64,000 bases of DNA. Origin: Brevibacillus brevis (GTDB lineage Bacteria > Bacillota > Bacilli > Brevibacillales > Brevibacillaceae). Within the stretch, counting starts at the first letter, position 1, and every line of letters begins with the position of its first letter. Under the pieces are notes generated by a model. That model was not told where the DNA came from. It ran no database searches and worked only from the letters and a program-made list of their open reading frames with translations. The translations under genes and the position numbers were made by a program. The stretch spans positions 3,485,501-3,549,500 of the forward strand of contig NZ_CP134050.1 in the NCBI RefSeq assembly GCF_031583145.1, read 5' to 3'. Positions 7,589 through 16,401 of the stretch are shown in pieces.

Positions 7589-8842
7589 CTACAGAAGAAT
7601 GTCGTTTTTCACGTTGTCAGGGAACCCTTCCAGCGGACTGACCATCGCGAGAGCCAGCTTGGAGCGGAACAGCTCTTGCGCCACCGCCAGTACGGAATCA
7701 TGCGACACCCTATCGATCTTCGCCAAAATTTCATCGAGACTGAGGTGACGCCCTAACAGAAGTTCGTTCTTGCCGAGGCGACTCATGCGGCTGTTCGTAC
7801 TCTCCAGGCTGAGCATCAGGCTCCCTTTCAGCTGCTCTTTGCCCTTGACGAGTTCCTTTTCAGTGATGCCGTGATCGGCCACATCCCGCAGGACATGAGT
7901 CACGATATCAAACACCTGACTGACTTGCTCCGGAGCCGTGCCGGTGTAGACGGTGAATGTGCCGGCTTCCTTGTAGGACGAATGGTAGGAGTATACGGAG
8001 TAAGCCAGGCCGCGCTCTTCGCGGATTTCCTGGAAAAGCCGCGAGCTCATGCTCCCGCCGAGTACGTTGTTCAAAAGGATCAAGGAGTAGACATCCTCAT
8101 GTCCGACCTGGAAGCCCGGCAGCGAGATGCACAGATGCGCCTGTTCCGTCTTCTTGTGCTGGGCCAGGACGTCTGAAGCGAAATCCGGCGTCGTCAAGAC
8201 TGGCAAGTGAGCCGTGCGCTGGAACGCAGAAAAGCGTGTTTTGATGTCTTCAATCAAGCTGTCATCAAAATTGCCCGCAACCGTAACCACCGTGTTCGTC
8301 GGCAAATAATGCTGGTCCACATAGCGGACCAAATCGTCGCGTTTCAGGCTGCGGAGCACCTCTTCCGTGCCCAGAATCGGAGAGCCGAGCGGGTGGGAGC
8401 CGTAAGAGGCACGCGCAATCAGATCGTGAACCAGATCATCCGGAGTATCCTCGTACATGCTGATTTCTTCGATGACGACGTTCTTTTCCTTTTCCAGCTC
8501 ATCCGCATCAAACACGGAGTTGAAGTACATATCCGACAGCACGTCCAAAGCGATCGGCACGTGCTGATCGAGCACTCTCGCATAGTAGCAGGTGTACTCT
8601 TTGGATGTAAAAGCGTTCACATTTCCGCCGATTTCATCAAAAGTCTCCGCGATTGCTTTGGCCGAACGCGTAGACGTTCCTTTGAAGAACATATGCTCCA
8701 AAAAATGGGAAATCCCGTTATTGAGATCGTTTTCGTATTTCGAACCGGTCCCTACCCAGATGCCAAGCGCAACGGAACGAACCGACGGAATCTTTTCCGT
8801 CACGATTCTCAGACCGTTCTCACACGTATGACGTTGTATCAC
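7589..8842 (-). CDS. mlpA: M16-family zinc metalloprotease (MlpA/YmxG)
   Basis: 417 residues, a processing-peptidase-like protease. The inverted zinc motif HFLEH (residues 46-50, HxxEH) and the distal glutamate in NVVIEEIS (~residue 126) are intact in the N-terminal half; the C-terminal half is the non-catalytic M16 domain, with GGSMSSRLFQEIREERGLAYSV typical of it. In B. subtilis the gene is ymxG/mlpA, downstream of ylxY and pnpA as here. Start is GTG with GGAGGA upstream. A good extended -10 promoter lies in the 114-base gap (8912-8940), overlapped by an inverted repeat. Confidence 0.93.
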   Translation of the reverse strand: MIQRHTCENGLRIVTEKIPSVRSVALGIWVGTGSKYENDLNNGISHFLEHMFFKGTSTRSAKAIAETFDEIGGNVNAFTSKEYTCYYARVLDQHVPIALDVLSDMYFNSVFDADELEKEKNVVIEEISMYEDTPDDLVHDLIARASYGSHPLGSPILGTEEVLRSLKRDDLVRYVDQHYLPTNTVVTVAGNFDDSLIEDIKTRFSAFQRTAHLPVLTTPDFASDVLAQHKKTEQAHLCISLPGFQVGHEDVYSLILLNNVLGGSMSSRLFQEIREERGLAYSVYSYHSSYKEAGTFTVYTGTAPEQVSQVFDIVTHVLRDVADHGITEKELVKGKEQLKGSLMLSLESTNSRMSRLGKNELLLGRHLSLDEILAKIDRVSHDSVLAVAQELFRSKLALAMVSPLEGFPDNVKNDILL

Positions 8843-8911
8843 ACTAATCCTCCTCGGTTGATCATCTGTCTCTCTCCACTATCTACGGGGAAAATCTTGT
8901 AAACACGTCTA

Positions 8912-8940
8912 ACTATAACAAACTTCCTTGGTCTCCACAA
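8912..8940 (-). promoter_or_regulatory. Extended -10 promoter for mlpA, overlapped by a dyad
   Basis: TTGTGG (8940-8935), 17 bases, then TATAGT (8917-8912) preceded by TG one base upstream (TGT). The -35 sits inside an inverted repeat CTTCCTT / AAGGAAG (8949-8943 and 8929-8923), which could be an operator or the weak terminator of ylxY. Confidence 0.6.
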
Positions 8941-8956
8941 CAAAGGAAGACGTTTC

Positions 8957-9934
8957 TCAGCGCGTCAAGCGGCTGGTGGAGATCACTTCCGATACCGTCG
9001 TAGGCTTCAGTCCTTTTTGCTCGGCCAAGGTCAGCAGCTGGTCGAGTGCCGCCTCCGATGCCGCCGTCGGGTGCATCAGCACCAGCACGCCATTGCCCAT
9101 CAGCCTGCTGATTTTTCGCACCACCCAGCTCGAGGAAGGCTTTTGCCAATCCACGGTGTCAGCCGACCACATGATTGTCTTCATTTGAAACGGAGAATGA
9201 GCGATCTGTACCACCCGTTGATTGAACGATCCGGATGGCGGGGCAAACAGCGTGGGTCTGACCCCGAGTGTTTTTTCTATGACCTCCTGCGTCTTGCCGA
9301 TCTCTTGCTGGATACTCTGCACACCGAGCGTCTTCATATCCGGATGGGAATAGGCGTGGTTGCCAATCTCGTGCCCGCGGGCTGCGATCTTTTTGGCTTC
9401 CTCCGGGTAGCGCTTCACCCATGAGCCATCCAGAAAAAAGGTTGTCTTCACACCGTGCTTGTCAAGCGTGTCGAGCATCGAATCCAAATACTCGTTGCCC
9501 CAGGCAACATTGATCATAAAGGAGATCGCAGGTTTTTTCGGATTGCCGCGGTAGATAGGCAAAGGCCCCAGCTTTTCCAGCGACACGGCTGGAGGAATAT
9601 CTTTGAAGACCAGCAGATCCGGACCTTCCTTTCCGGCAGCGAGCATTTTGTCGATCGATGCCTCTACGTCTACAATACGCCCGTCGTAGCCAGGAATTGC
9701 CGATTTCCAGCTTTTATCGTACACGGTGTCGATCGGCAGCTCCTCCTTTCCTTCTTTCCATTGCTCGATCAACCCGCGCAGTCGCTCCCTCTCATCCACG
9801 CGCCCTTCTGCCGTAATCGCTTGGTGTTTCTTTAAGACGTCTATGTAGAGGTGAATGGGCTGATAGTTCAGCACGAGCATGAACAGCACCGCACAACTGA
9901 TCGTAAACCAAAGTCTCCTCTTGGATCCTGCCAT
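8957..9934 (-). CDS. ylxY: YlxY-like polysaccharide deacetylase-family membrane protein
   Basis: 325 residues from the ATG at 9934, which has GGGAGGGG 8 bases upstream; a TTG 14 codons earlier has no site. A transmembrane anchor lies at residues ~8-24, followed by an extracellular stretch and a NodB domain from ~135. The metal-binding HEIGNHAYSH is present, and SGSFNQRVV stands in the position of motif 3. The usual N-terminal aspartate pair of NodB enzymes is replaced (ISFMINVAWGNEY), so hydrolysis is doubtful. YlxY is a conserved endospore-former protein placed between pnp and the M16 protease in B. subtilis too. Function unknown. Confidence 0.87.
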   Translation of the reverse strand: MAGSKRRLWFTISCAVLFMLVLNYQPIHLYIDVLKKHQAITAEGRVDERERLRGLIEQWKEGKEELPIDTVYDKSWKSAIPGYDGRIVDVEASIDKMLAAGKEGPDLLVFKDIPPAVSLEKLGPLPIYRGNPKKPAISFMINVAWGNEYLDSMLDTLDKHGVKTTFFLDGSWVKRYPEEAKKIAARGHEIGNHAYSHPDMKTLGVQSIQQEIGKTQEVIEKTLGVRPTLFAPPSGSFNQRVVQIAHSPFQMKTIMWSADTVDWQKPSSSWVVRKISRLMGNGVLVLMHPTAASEAALDQLLTLAEQKGLKPTTVSEVISTSRLTR

Positions 9935-10011
9935 TGGAGCAGCCCCTCCCGAACGTACAAGTCTCTCTTTGTCCAATGTATGATTCGGGAAAAAAACTTA
10001 GACGAAAAAAG

Positions 10012-10055
10012 AAAAAAGCTTCCGTACGCGAATTTCTTCGAGTGACGAAGCCTTT
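10012..10055 (-). terminator. Probable terminator after pnp
   Basis: On the minus strand AAAAGGCTTC-GT pairs with AC-GGAAGCTTTTTT (one bulge, one G-U pair), followed by a U-rich stretch. It begins about 12 bases past the pnp stop codon. Confidence 0.6.
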
Positions 10056-10066
10056 TGCTTGTTCGT

Positions 10067-12214
10067 TTATTCCGCTGTGGCAGGCGCAGAGCTCGCTTGC
10101 TGTGCAGCGGCCTGTTCCTTCAAGACAGCTTTGCGGGAGAGGTTGATGCGACCTTGATCGTCGATCTCCGTTACCTTGACCTGCACCTTATCGCCAACCG
10201 AGACGACATCCTCCGTCTTGGCTACGCGCTCTTCTGCGAGTTGTGAGATATGGCAAAGTCCTTCCTTGCCTGCAAACAGTTCGATGAACGCACCGTATTT
10301 CTCCACGCGCTTGACGGTTCCCAAATACGTTTGACCGACAGCAACCTCGCGCACGAGATCCTCGATGATTTGCTTGGCACGCAGGTTGGCCTCGTGATTG
10401 ATCGAAGCGATGAAGACGCGGCCGTCTTGCTCGATGTCGATCTTGACGCCGGTCTCTTCGATGATCTTGTTGATCACACGACCTTGTGGACCGATGACGT
10501 CGCGGATCTTTTCCGGATTGATGGTCATGGTCATGATCTTCGGTGCGTAAGGAGACAGTTGTTCGCGCGGTTCGGAAATCGTGCCCATCATATGCTTCAG
10601 GATGTGCAGGCGGCCGATGCGCGCTTGCTCCAGCGCCATCTCCAAAATTTCACGGTTGATCCCGGAAATCTTGATATCCATCTGGATCGCGGTGACCCCC
10701 GCTTCCGTACCCGCTACTTTAAAGTCCATATCGCCCAAGTGGTCTTCCATGCCTTGGATGTCGGTCAAGATGGAGAACGATTTCTCATCCTTGCCCATGA
10801 TCAACCCCATGGCAATCCCCGCTACCGGAGCTTTGATCGGCACCCCTGCATCCATCAGCGCGAGAACGCTGGCACAAATGGAAGCTTGCGAGGTGGAACC
10901 GTTCGACTCGATGACTTCGGATACCAGGCGGATCGTGTAAGGAAATTCCGTTTCAGATGGAATGATCGGCTCAATCGCACGCTCACCCAAAGCACCGTGT
11001 CCGATTTCGCGGCGGCCAGGAGGACGAAGCGGACGTGCTTCCCCTACGCTGTACGGCGGGAAATTGTAGTGGTGCATGAAGCGTTTCGACTCTTCCAGAC
11101 CGAGCCCGTCCAAAATTTGCACGTCACCGAGCGCCCCCAGAGTGCACACGCTAAGCGCCTGGGTTTGACCGCGAGTAAACATCGCCGAACCGTGAGTCCG
11201 TGCCAAAATGTTGACCTCGCTGGAGAGGGGACGAATTTCGTCGAGTGCTCGTCCATCCGGGCGGACCTTCTCTTCCGTGATCAGGCGGCGGACTTCGTCT
11301 TTCACGATGTTGCCGAGCACTTCGCTAATCATTTTTTCCTGCTCTTCGTACGTTTCTGGATTCAAGGCGGCAAAATGCTCCTTGGTCTCTGCCTTGATCG
11401 CGTCGATTGCATCGTAGCGCGCTTGCTTTTCCTCGATGCGAACCGCTTCCTTCAGGCGAGCCTCCGCAAATTCACGTACAGCCCGATCGATTTCGGGATC
11501 GACTTCATGCAGGATGACTTCCATCTTCTCTTTGCCGATTTCCGCCACGATCTTGTTTTGGAACTCGATGAGCTTTTTGATTTCATCGTGACCCGTCATG
11601 ATCGCTTCGAGCATGATTGCTTCCGGTACCTGATTGGCTCCCGCTTCCACCATGTTGATCGCCTTGTGCGTACCCGCAACGACCAGATGGATATCGCTCT
11701 TTTCTGCTTGTGCGACCGTTGGGTTGATGATGAACTGTCCATCGACGCGGCCGACGATCACACCTGCGATCGGTCCCTCGAACGGAATCTCCGATACGGA
11801 CAGTGCTGCGGATGTACCGATCATCGCGGCAATTTCCGGCGAGCAGTCTTGATCAACCGACAAAACGGTATTTACGATTTGTACGTCATTACGGAATCCT
11901 TCCGCGAAAAGCGGGCGGACAGGACGGTCAATCAACCGGCTGGCCAAAATCGCCTTTTCACTTGGACGACCTTCTCTTTTAATGAAGCCGCCGGGGATTT
12001 TCCCGACCGCGTAGAGACGTTCCTCGTAGTTGACAGTCAGCGGGAAGAAATCCAAAGCTTTTGGTTCCTTCGAGACTGTCACTGCTGACAGGATTGCCGT
12101 ATCGCCGTACCGAACCAGTACCGAACCCTGAGCCTGTTTGGCCATTTTGCCAAATTCCAGAACCAGCTTGCGGCCTGCCAGTTCGTATTCATATGTACGG
12201 AATTGTTGCTCCAT
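10067..12214 (-). CDS. pnp: Polynucleotide phosphorylase
   Basis: 715 residues. Phosphorolytic 3'-5' exoribonuclease of the mRNA decay machinery; also acts on single-stranded DNA ends during repair in B. subtilis. Domain order is RNase PH (1-~140), helical domain, second RNase PH (~310-540, with VRPDGR and the [20 protein letters not shown] catalytic stretch), KH (~555-615, [11 protein letters not shown]) and S1 (~620-690). A short Ala/Gln-rich tail closes it. The ATG start gives [15 protein letters not shown]. It follows rpsO, as in many bacteria, but behind a terminator and a 200-base structured leader (see 12336-12440), which is the likely site of control. Confidence 0.98.
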   Translation of the reverse strand: MEQQFRTYEYELAGRKLVLEFGKMAKQAQGSVLVRYGDTAILSAVTVSKEPKALDFFPLTVNYEERLYAVGKIPGGFIKREGRPSEKAILASRLIDRPVRPLFAEGFRNDVQIVNTVLSVDQDCSPEIAAMIGTSAALSVSEIPFEGPIAGVIVGRVDGQFIINPTVAQAEKSDIHLVVAGTHKAINMVEAGANQVPEAIMLEAIMTGHDEIKKLIEFQNKIVAEIGKEKMEVILHEVDPEIDRAVREFAEARLKEAVRIEEKQARYDAIDAIKAETKEHFAALNPETYEEQEKMISEVLGNIVKDEVRRLITEEKVRPDGRALDEIRPLSSEVNILARTHGSAMFTRGQTQALSVCTLGALGDVQILDGLGLEESKRFMHHYNFPPYSVGEARPLRPPGRREIGHGALGERAIEPIIPSETEFPYTIRLVSEVIESNGSTSQASICASVLALMDAGVPIKAPVAGIAMGLIMGKDEKSFSILTDIQGMEDHLGDMDFKVAGTEAGVTAIQMDIKISGINREILEMALEQARIGRLHILKHMMGTISEPREQLSPYAPKIMTMTINPEKIRDVIGPQGRVINKIIEETGVKIDIEQDGRVFIASINHEANLRAKQIIEDLVREVAVGQTYLGTVKRVEKYGAFIELFAGKEGLCHISQLAEERVAKTEDVVSVGDKVQVKVTEIDDQGRINLSRKAVLKEQAAAQQASSAPATAE

Positions 12215-12335
12215 GTTGCTAGCAGTCCTCCTTCACGACAATGTGCAGTATATACACTTTGTTTTCTACTTGTATGTATTATTTCCTGCCTCCAGCAAAA
12301 TTAAATGGCTACCTTTGGCAGTCTTTCCGGATAAT

Positions 12336-12435
12336 AAAAAAACCTCTACTGAGGCTTATTCATGGGGGAGGACGACGCAGACCTGCGCCGTACACTCCTG
12401 CACGTGAATAGAAAAGCTTCCTCGCCAATCTATTC
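12336..12435 (-). promoter_or_regulatory. Structured pnp leader RNA with alternative helices and terminator-like hairpin
   Basis: Reading the minus strand: helix P1 GAATAGA/TCTATTC (12435-12429 with 12412-12406); helix P2 TATTCA/TGAATA (12410-12405 with 12362-12357), which shares five bases with P1 so the two exclude each other; inside P2 a perfect 8-bp hairpin ACGGCGCA/TGCGTCGT with loop GGTC (12391-12384, 12379-12372). Next comes CCTC-AGTA-GAGG followed by seven U (12354-12336), a small terminator-like hairpin. The P1 loop carries GAGGAAGCTT, partly complementary to the hairpin's 5' arm. I recognise no known riboswitch or T-box; function is inference from pairing by eye. Confidence 0.5.
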
Positions 12436-12446
12436 ATATACGTTAG

Positions 12447-12471
12447 AAAAAGCGGGGGAAACCCGCTTTTT
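12447..12471 (-). terminator. Rho-independent terminator after rpsO
   Basis: AAAAAGCGGG / CCCGCTTTTT stem with a 5-base loop, ending in U residues, 12 bases past the rpsO stop codon. Read-through would carry transcription into the pnp leader, giving the rpsO-pnp arrangement known elsewhere. Confidence 0.9.
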
Positions 12472-12483
12472 GCAAGACGCTAA

Positions 12484-12753
12484 TTAGCGACGCAGACCCA
12501 GACGGTCTACAACCGCACGATAACGTTGAACATCTGCTTCTCTCAGGTATGTCAACAGGTTGCGGCGTTGACCTACCATTTTCAACAGACCACGACGGCT
12601 GTGGTGATCTTTTTTGTGAGTGCGCAAGTGTTCGTTCAGGTTGTTGATGTTTTCGGTCAGGATAGCGATTTGTACTTCCGGCGAACCGGTGTCGTTCTCA
12701 TGCGTACGGTACTCTTGAATCAGTTGAGTTTTACGTTCTTGAGACAATGCCAT
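12484..12753 (-). CDS. rpsO: 30S ribosomal protein S15
   Basis: 89 residues, the exact family length. S15 is a primary 16S rRNA-binding protein of the small subunit. Conserved blocks include TGSPEVQIA (22-30), [12 protein letters not shown] and the rRNA-binding [10 protein letters not shown] segment. ATG start with AAGGAGGTGA. It has a very good promoter (12847-12875) and a ~90-base leader that can fold as a multi-helix structure, fitting S15 autoregulation as studied in Geobacillus. Confidence 0.98.
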   Translation of the reverse strand: MALSQERKTQLIQEYRTHENDTGSPEVQIAILTENINNLNEHLRTHKKDHHSRRGLLKMVGQRRNLLTYLREADVQRYRAVVDRLGLRR

Positions 12754-12841
12754 CTTGACTCACCTCCTTGTTTTTTATCCCGTTAGCCGAGTCTGCCGTC
12801 GGTGAGCCTCGGTCAGCCAAGCTACGGTTTCTGTACAACGT
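12754..12841 (-). promoter_or_regulatory. Candidate S15 autoregulatory leader of rpsO
   Basis: The transcript between promoter and start codon contains an outer helix CCGTAGC / GCTAACGG (12827-12821 with 12787-12780, one bulge) and an inner CCGAG/CTCGG helix (12812-12808 with 12791-12787), with the Shine-Dalgarno AAGGAGG just after. A junction of short GC helices next to the start is the form of known S15 leaders in Bacillales. Pairing was read by eye. Confidence 0.5.
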
Positions 12842-12846
12842 TTTGA

Positions 12847-12875
12847 ATTATAGCATACAGGTGGGTGAAAAGCAA
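12847..12875 (-). promoter_or_regulatory. Strong sigma-A promoter for rpsO
   Basis: TTGCTT (12875-12870), 17 bases, perfect TATAAT (12852-12847) with an upstream TG (TGC TATAAT). It lies between the ribF stop codon and rpsO. Confidence 0.85.
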
Positions 12876-12891
12876 AGCATATGATGCGAAT

Positions 12892-13824
12892 TTACTCCCC
12901 GAAGCGCTGCTTCGCCGTTTCCACATCGCGCTGGATTTGGGCGATCAAAGCGTCGACACCGGCAAACTTCTGTTCCTCGCGAATGTAGAACAAGAATTCT
13001 ACCTCTACTTCTTTGCCGTAAATCTCGCCCGAGAACTCAAAAATGTGGACTTCTAGCGATTTTTCTTTCTTTTCCAGCTCGAATGTCGGCTTGATTCCGA
13101 CGTTCATCACACCATTGTAGCTCTTTCCCTCTACCGTAAAGCGCACGCCGTACACGCCGTTTTTGCCGATCAGGTACGGCGCAGCCACTTTCACGTTGGC
13201 TGTCGGGAACCCGATGGTACGGCCCCGCTTGTCGCCATGGACGACGGTTCCGCGCACCTTGTATGGTCGTCCCAGCAAGTGGCGGACTTGATCGACATCC
13301 CCATCGTACAGGTACTCGCGGATGATGGTGCTGCTCACCTTTTCCCCCAAGCGGTTCACAGGGCCGACGATGTCGAGGCCGTAGCGTCCCTTGCTCATTT
13401 CCTGGAGCGTTTGGGCTGTCCCCATGCCCCGATGGCCAAACGTATAGTCGAAGCCGACGACGACATGGCGACAACCCAGCGGCAGCAAGCACTCCGATAT
13501 GAAATCTTCCGGATAAACGGCGGCGAAGCCAATATCAAACTTCATGACATAGGCTCTGTCCACACCCATTTTCTCGAATTGTTCCAGCTTGTCTGCAAGC
13601 GGGGTCAAATAGCGGGTATAGCCGCTTTGCCCCAATACTTCACGCGGGTGCGGATCGAAGGTCAGGACGGTGCTTTGCCAGCCGTTCGCCTTTGCTGTAT
13701 CGATCGCTTTTTGGATGACTCGCCGATGACCGATATGTACCCCATCAAAATATCCCAAGGCGATTGCGCAGGGCTGCGTTTGCAATTCGACAGACAGTGG
13801 GTAAGTCAGGGAGATCGTTTTCAC
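12892..13824 (-). CDS. ribF: Bifunctional riboflavin kinase / FAD synthetase
   Basis: 310 residues. Converts riboflavin to FMN and then FAD. The N-terminal adenylyltransferase domain has GYFDGVHIGH (23-32, nucleotidyltransferase HIGH motif) and the C-terminal flavokinase domain has RGRTIGFPTANV around residues 200-211. GTG start at 13824, two bases after the truB stop, with GAGGTG upstream inside the end of truB. Last gene of the rimP-nusA-infB operon; no terminator is evident before the rpsO promoter. Confidence 0.95.
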   Translation of the reverse strand: MKTISLTYPLSVELQTQPCAIALGYFDGVHIGHRRVIQKAIDTAKANGWQSTVLTFDPHPREVLGQSGYTRYLTPLADKLEQFEKMGVDRAYVMKFDIGFAAVYPEDFISECLLPLGCRHVVVGFDYTFGHRGMGTAQTLQEMSKGRYGLDIVGPVNRLGEKVSSTIIREYLYDGDVDQVRHLLGRPYKVRGTVVHGDKRGRTIGFPTANVKVAAPYLIGKNGVYGVRFTVEGKSYNGVMNVGIKPTFELEKKEKSLEVHIFEFSGEIYGKEVEVEFLFYIREEQKFAGVDALIAQIQRDVETAKQRFGE

Positions 13825-13826
13825 GG

Positions 13827-14753
13827 TTACACCTCGGAAGAAAAGACTTTTTCTGCTTTGGCAAAGAGCCCTTTATCCCCACGGCACACGCGGTGTATCC
13901 CGAGTAATTCCTCGCCCGAAAACAGGCAGATCAAGCTTCCTTCCTCGGCATTTACGCCCGGCAGTGCAGTGGCGAGTCCATTTCGGACGGCTCTGACTCG
14001 CTCCGGCTTCACCTGGATGGCAGGCAAGAACGACATGGCCTTCGGGATCGAAATCAATTTTCGGGACAGCTCTTCCCGATCGGCAGCCGACTCTTCCAGC
14101 TGTGCGAGTGGGATCGCTTCCTCTTCCACGAACGGACCGCTTTTGATGCGCCTAAGCAGCTTCATATGGGCAGGATACCCCAGCCTGCGGCCGAGGTCAA
14201 CACACAAGGTGCGCATATAGGTCCCCTTCGAGCAGGTGCACGTAAATGAGACATCGACGACACCGTCACCTGGCTGGATGTTGCCAAGCGTCAGCTCGTA
14301 GATCGTCACCTTTCGCGCGGCACGCTCGACGACCGCGCCTTCCCGAGCCAAATCGTAAAGGCGGACGCCGTTCACCTTTACGGCGGAGTACATCGGCGGC
14401 ACCTGTTCAATCTCTCCCAGGAAAGAGGCGAGCAGCTCTTCCATTCTTTCTCTGGTAATCTCGGCCGTGTTCACCGATCTTTGTTCGATGACTTCGCCCG
14501 ATGCATCTTCGGTGGTGGTCGACGATCCGATGCGCATGACCACTTCGTACCGCTTGGGGAGATCCTGCAAATACTGCACGATCCGTGTAGCCTGTCCCAG
14601 GCAGATCGGGAGAACGCCTGTCACATCAGGGTCAAGTGTACCCGTATGTCCGACTTTTTTCGTTCCGTACAGGCGGCGGATTCGCGCCACACAATCGTGG
14701 GAGGTCATACCGGCGGGTTTGTCCACCACCAGCACACCGTTTACGTCACTCAT
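13827..14753 (-). CDS. truB: tRNA pseudouridine(55) synthase
   Basis: 308 residues; makes the T-loop pseudouridine 55 in tRNAs. Motif I KPAGMTSHD (12-20), and the catalytic aspartate lies in GHTGTLDP (Asp41). A C-terminal PUA-like segment follows. The ATG overlaps the end of nrnA by eight bases, showing tight translational linkage in the operon nrnA-truB-ribF. Confidence 0.97.
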   Translation of the reverse strand: MSDVNGVLVVDKPAGMTSHDCVARIRRLYGTKKVGHTGTLDPDVTGVLPICLGQATRIVQYLQDLPKRYEVVMRIGSSTTTEDASGEVIEQRSVNTAEITRERMEELLASFLGEIEQVPPMYSAVKVNGVRLYDLAREGAVVERAARKVTIYELTLGNIQPGDGVVDVSFTCTCSKGTYMRTLCVDLGRRLGYPAHMKLLRRIKSGPFVEEEAIPLAQLEESAADREELSRKLISIPKAMSFLPAIQVKPERVRAVRNGLATALPGVNAEEGSLICLFSGEELLGIHRVCRGDKGLFAKAEKVFSSEV

Positions 14754-15741
14754 GGCTGTTCACCCCTAATGCTTCTCCCAATGCTCGCCAGACAATATCC
14801 TGCGCTTCCGGAAGCGATCCGCGGACGGTGCACCCCGCAGCTTTGGCGTGGCCTCCCCCGCCCAGCTGCTTGGCGACCGCTGAAACATCGACGCGGTCAC
14901 GGGCTCGCATACTGACCTTGACTACCCCCGCCTCCGCTTCGATAAACGAGACGCCGACCTCTACCCCTTCGATATTTCGGCAGTAGTTGACCAGACCGCC
15001 AGCATCCTCACGCTCTGCTCCAGACACGGCAAAGTCTTCCTTCCGAACGGTGATCGACGCGACGAGATTGCGGTGGGATAATTGCAGCGATTGAAGAGCC
15101 AGACGCAATATTTTTATATGGGCGAACGTAATTTCTTCCAGGCACCGCTCCGCTACCTCGCCTGGCTTTACACCATAGCGCAAGAGCTGAGAGGCGATCT
15201 CCATAACCTTTGGAGAGGTATTCGAATAGCGAAATCCTCCGGTGTCCGTCAACAAGCCGGTATAGATGCACAAGGCGAGCTCTTCGTTAAAGCTCACGCC
15301 TGCCGCAAGGGCCACGTCATACAAAATTTCCGCAGTAGCAGCCGCATCCGTCCGAATCAGATTGACCGAACCAAATCCGTCGTTGGTCGGGTGATGATCG
15401 ATATTGAGCAAGGAAGCATCGGAGCGAAAGAAAGACCGTACATCGCCCATCCGAGACTCGTCGGCACAGTCTACGGCGATTACGGCCTCGAACGTTTCAT
15501 CCAGTGGTTGCTTTTCCAAATTCAGGAGTCGGTCAAAACGCGGCAAAAAGTTGAATTTTGCCGGAGTTTCCCCTTCGTTTACCACGACGTACTTTTTGCC
15601 CAATTGTTCCAGAATCAAGGCGACTCCGAGCGCAGAGCCGGTCGCGTCCCCGTCCGGATTGACATGAGAAAGAACGAGGAAGCGGTCATGCTGCTGCATG
15701 AATCGCGCCGCTTCCTCCACGCTGTTACGATTTGGATTCAT
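14746..15741 (-). CDS. nrnA: DHH-family oligoribonuclease / pAp phosphatase (NrnA-like)
   Basis: 331 residues. The DHH domain shows HVNPDGDATG (26-35), DCADESR (91-97) and the name motif in NIDHHP (113-118); the DHHA1 domain near the C-terminus has GGGGHAKAAG. NrnA-type enzymes degrade 2-5 nt RNA fragments and dephosphorylate 3'-phosphoadenosine 5'-phosphate. In B. subtilis nrnA (ytqI) lies elsewhere; in many other Firmicutes the gene sits between rbfA and truB as here. The start ATG overlaps rbfA by 17 bases. Confidence 0.9.
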   Translation of the reverse strand: MNPNRNSVEEAARFMQQHDRFLVLSHVNPDGDATGSALGVALILEQLGKKYVVVNEGETPAKFNFLPRFDRLLNLEKQPLDETFEAVIAVDCADESRMGDVRSFFRSDASLLNIDHHPTNDGFGSVNLIRTDAAATAEILYDVALAAGVSFNEELALCIYTGLLTDTGGFRYSNTSPKVMEIASQLLRYGVKPGEVAERCLEEITFAHIKILRLALQSLQLSHRNLVASITVRKEDFAVSGAEREDAGGLVNYCRNIEGVEVGVSFIEAEAGVVKVSMRARDRVDVSAVAKQLGGGGHAKAAGCTVRGSLPEAQDIVWRALGEALGVNSHE

Positions 15742-16096
15742 CCTGTTTTCCCTCTTCAGTGGAGATTTCCCGCAGGATTGATTCTATTTTACTGCCGTAG
15801 TCGATCGACTCGTCCAGCTTGAATGCGAAATCAGGGATATGCCGCAGCTTCACTCTCTTGCCGATCTCGGTCCGCAGATAGCCTTTTGCTTTTTGCAAAC
15901 CGGCAAGCGATGCCTTACGCTCTTCCTCGGTACCGAAGATGCTGACAAATACTTTCGCCAGCTGCAAATCGCTGCTGACCTCTACATCCGTGACCGTAAC
16001 AAAGCCGATACGCGGATCCTTCAGTCCTCGCTGCAGCAAAATGCTCAGTTCTTTTTTGATTTCTTCCCCAACGCGGCTCATCCGTGTCTTGTTCAT
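15725..16096 (-). CDS. rbfA: Ribosome-binding factor A
   Basis: 123 residues from the ATG at 16096, which has GGAGGT 7 bases upstream; a GTG three codons earlier would place the site inside the gene. RbfA is a KH-like cold-shock factor that matures the 5' end of 16S rRNA. Family features are RVGEEIKKELS near the start and DPRIGFVTVT (~27-36). An acidic tail follows. It lies 23 bases after ylxP and overlaps nrnA. Confidence 0.96.
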   Translation of the reverse strand: MNKTRMSRVGEEIKKELSILLQRGLKDPRIGFVTVTDVEVSSDLQLAKVFVSIFGTEEERKASLAGLQKAKGYLRTEIGKRVKLRHIPDFAFKLDESIDYGSKIESILREISTEEGKQDESKS

Positions 16097-16119
16097 GTTC
16101 TTCACCTCCGCTGGCTGCG

Positions 16120-16401
16120 TTAATCGTAGTATGCCGTATCCGCACGAATCAACTCGACACCGGGATGGTTTTCCACCAGTCGTACCACAGCCTGAATTTC
16201 CTTTTCCAAAAAAGACATCTCATTAGCAACGGCAGCGATACCCAACATGGTACGCTGCCACTGCTCAGGATAAGCCATCTCCGCTGCGGAAACGTTAAAC
16301 CGGCTCCGCAGCTTGCCAATCAGACTCTTGACGATGGCCCGTTTTTCTTTCAGGTTTTGGCAAGCGGGCAGAAACAGTTCGATCTGCACACCCGCAACCA
16401 T
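16120..16401 (-). CDS. ylxP: YlxP, DUF503 family
   Basis: 93 residues, a small ferredoxin-like fold protein of the DUF503 family: it starts [21 protein letters not shown] and has VSAAEMAYPEQWQ in the middle. Found between infB and rbfA throughout Firmicutes and implicated there in late 30S maturation, but the biochemical role is not settled. Start ATG shares one base with the infB stop (TAATG), so it is translated by re-initiation. The reading frame is open further upstream, but only inside infB. Confidence 0.93.
   Translation of the reverse strand: MVAGVQIELFLPACQNLKEKRAIVKSLIGKLRSRFNVSAAEMAYPEQWQRTMLGIAAVANEMSFLEKEIQAVVRLVENHPGVELIRADTAYYD

Noticed and set aside
10250..12088. 612-codon open frame on the plus strand opposite pnp
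   Set aside because: Shadow of pnp: no ribosome site, His/Arg/Asp-rich implausible protein, and full overlap with a certain gene.
12336..12440. T-box reading of the pnp leader
   Set aside because: No T-box bulge sequence, no specifier-loop features, and pnp is not a T-box target.
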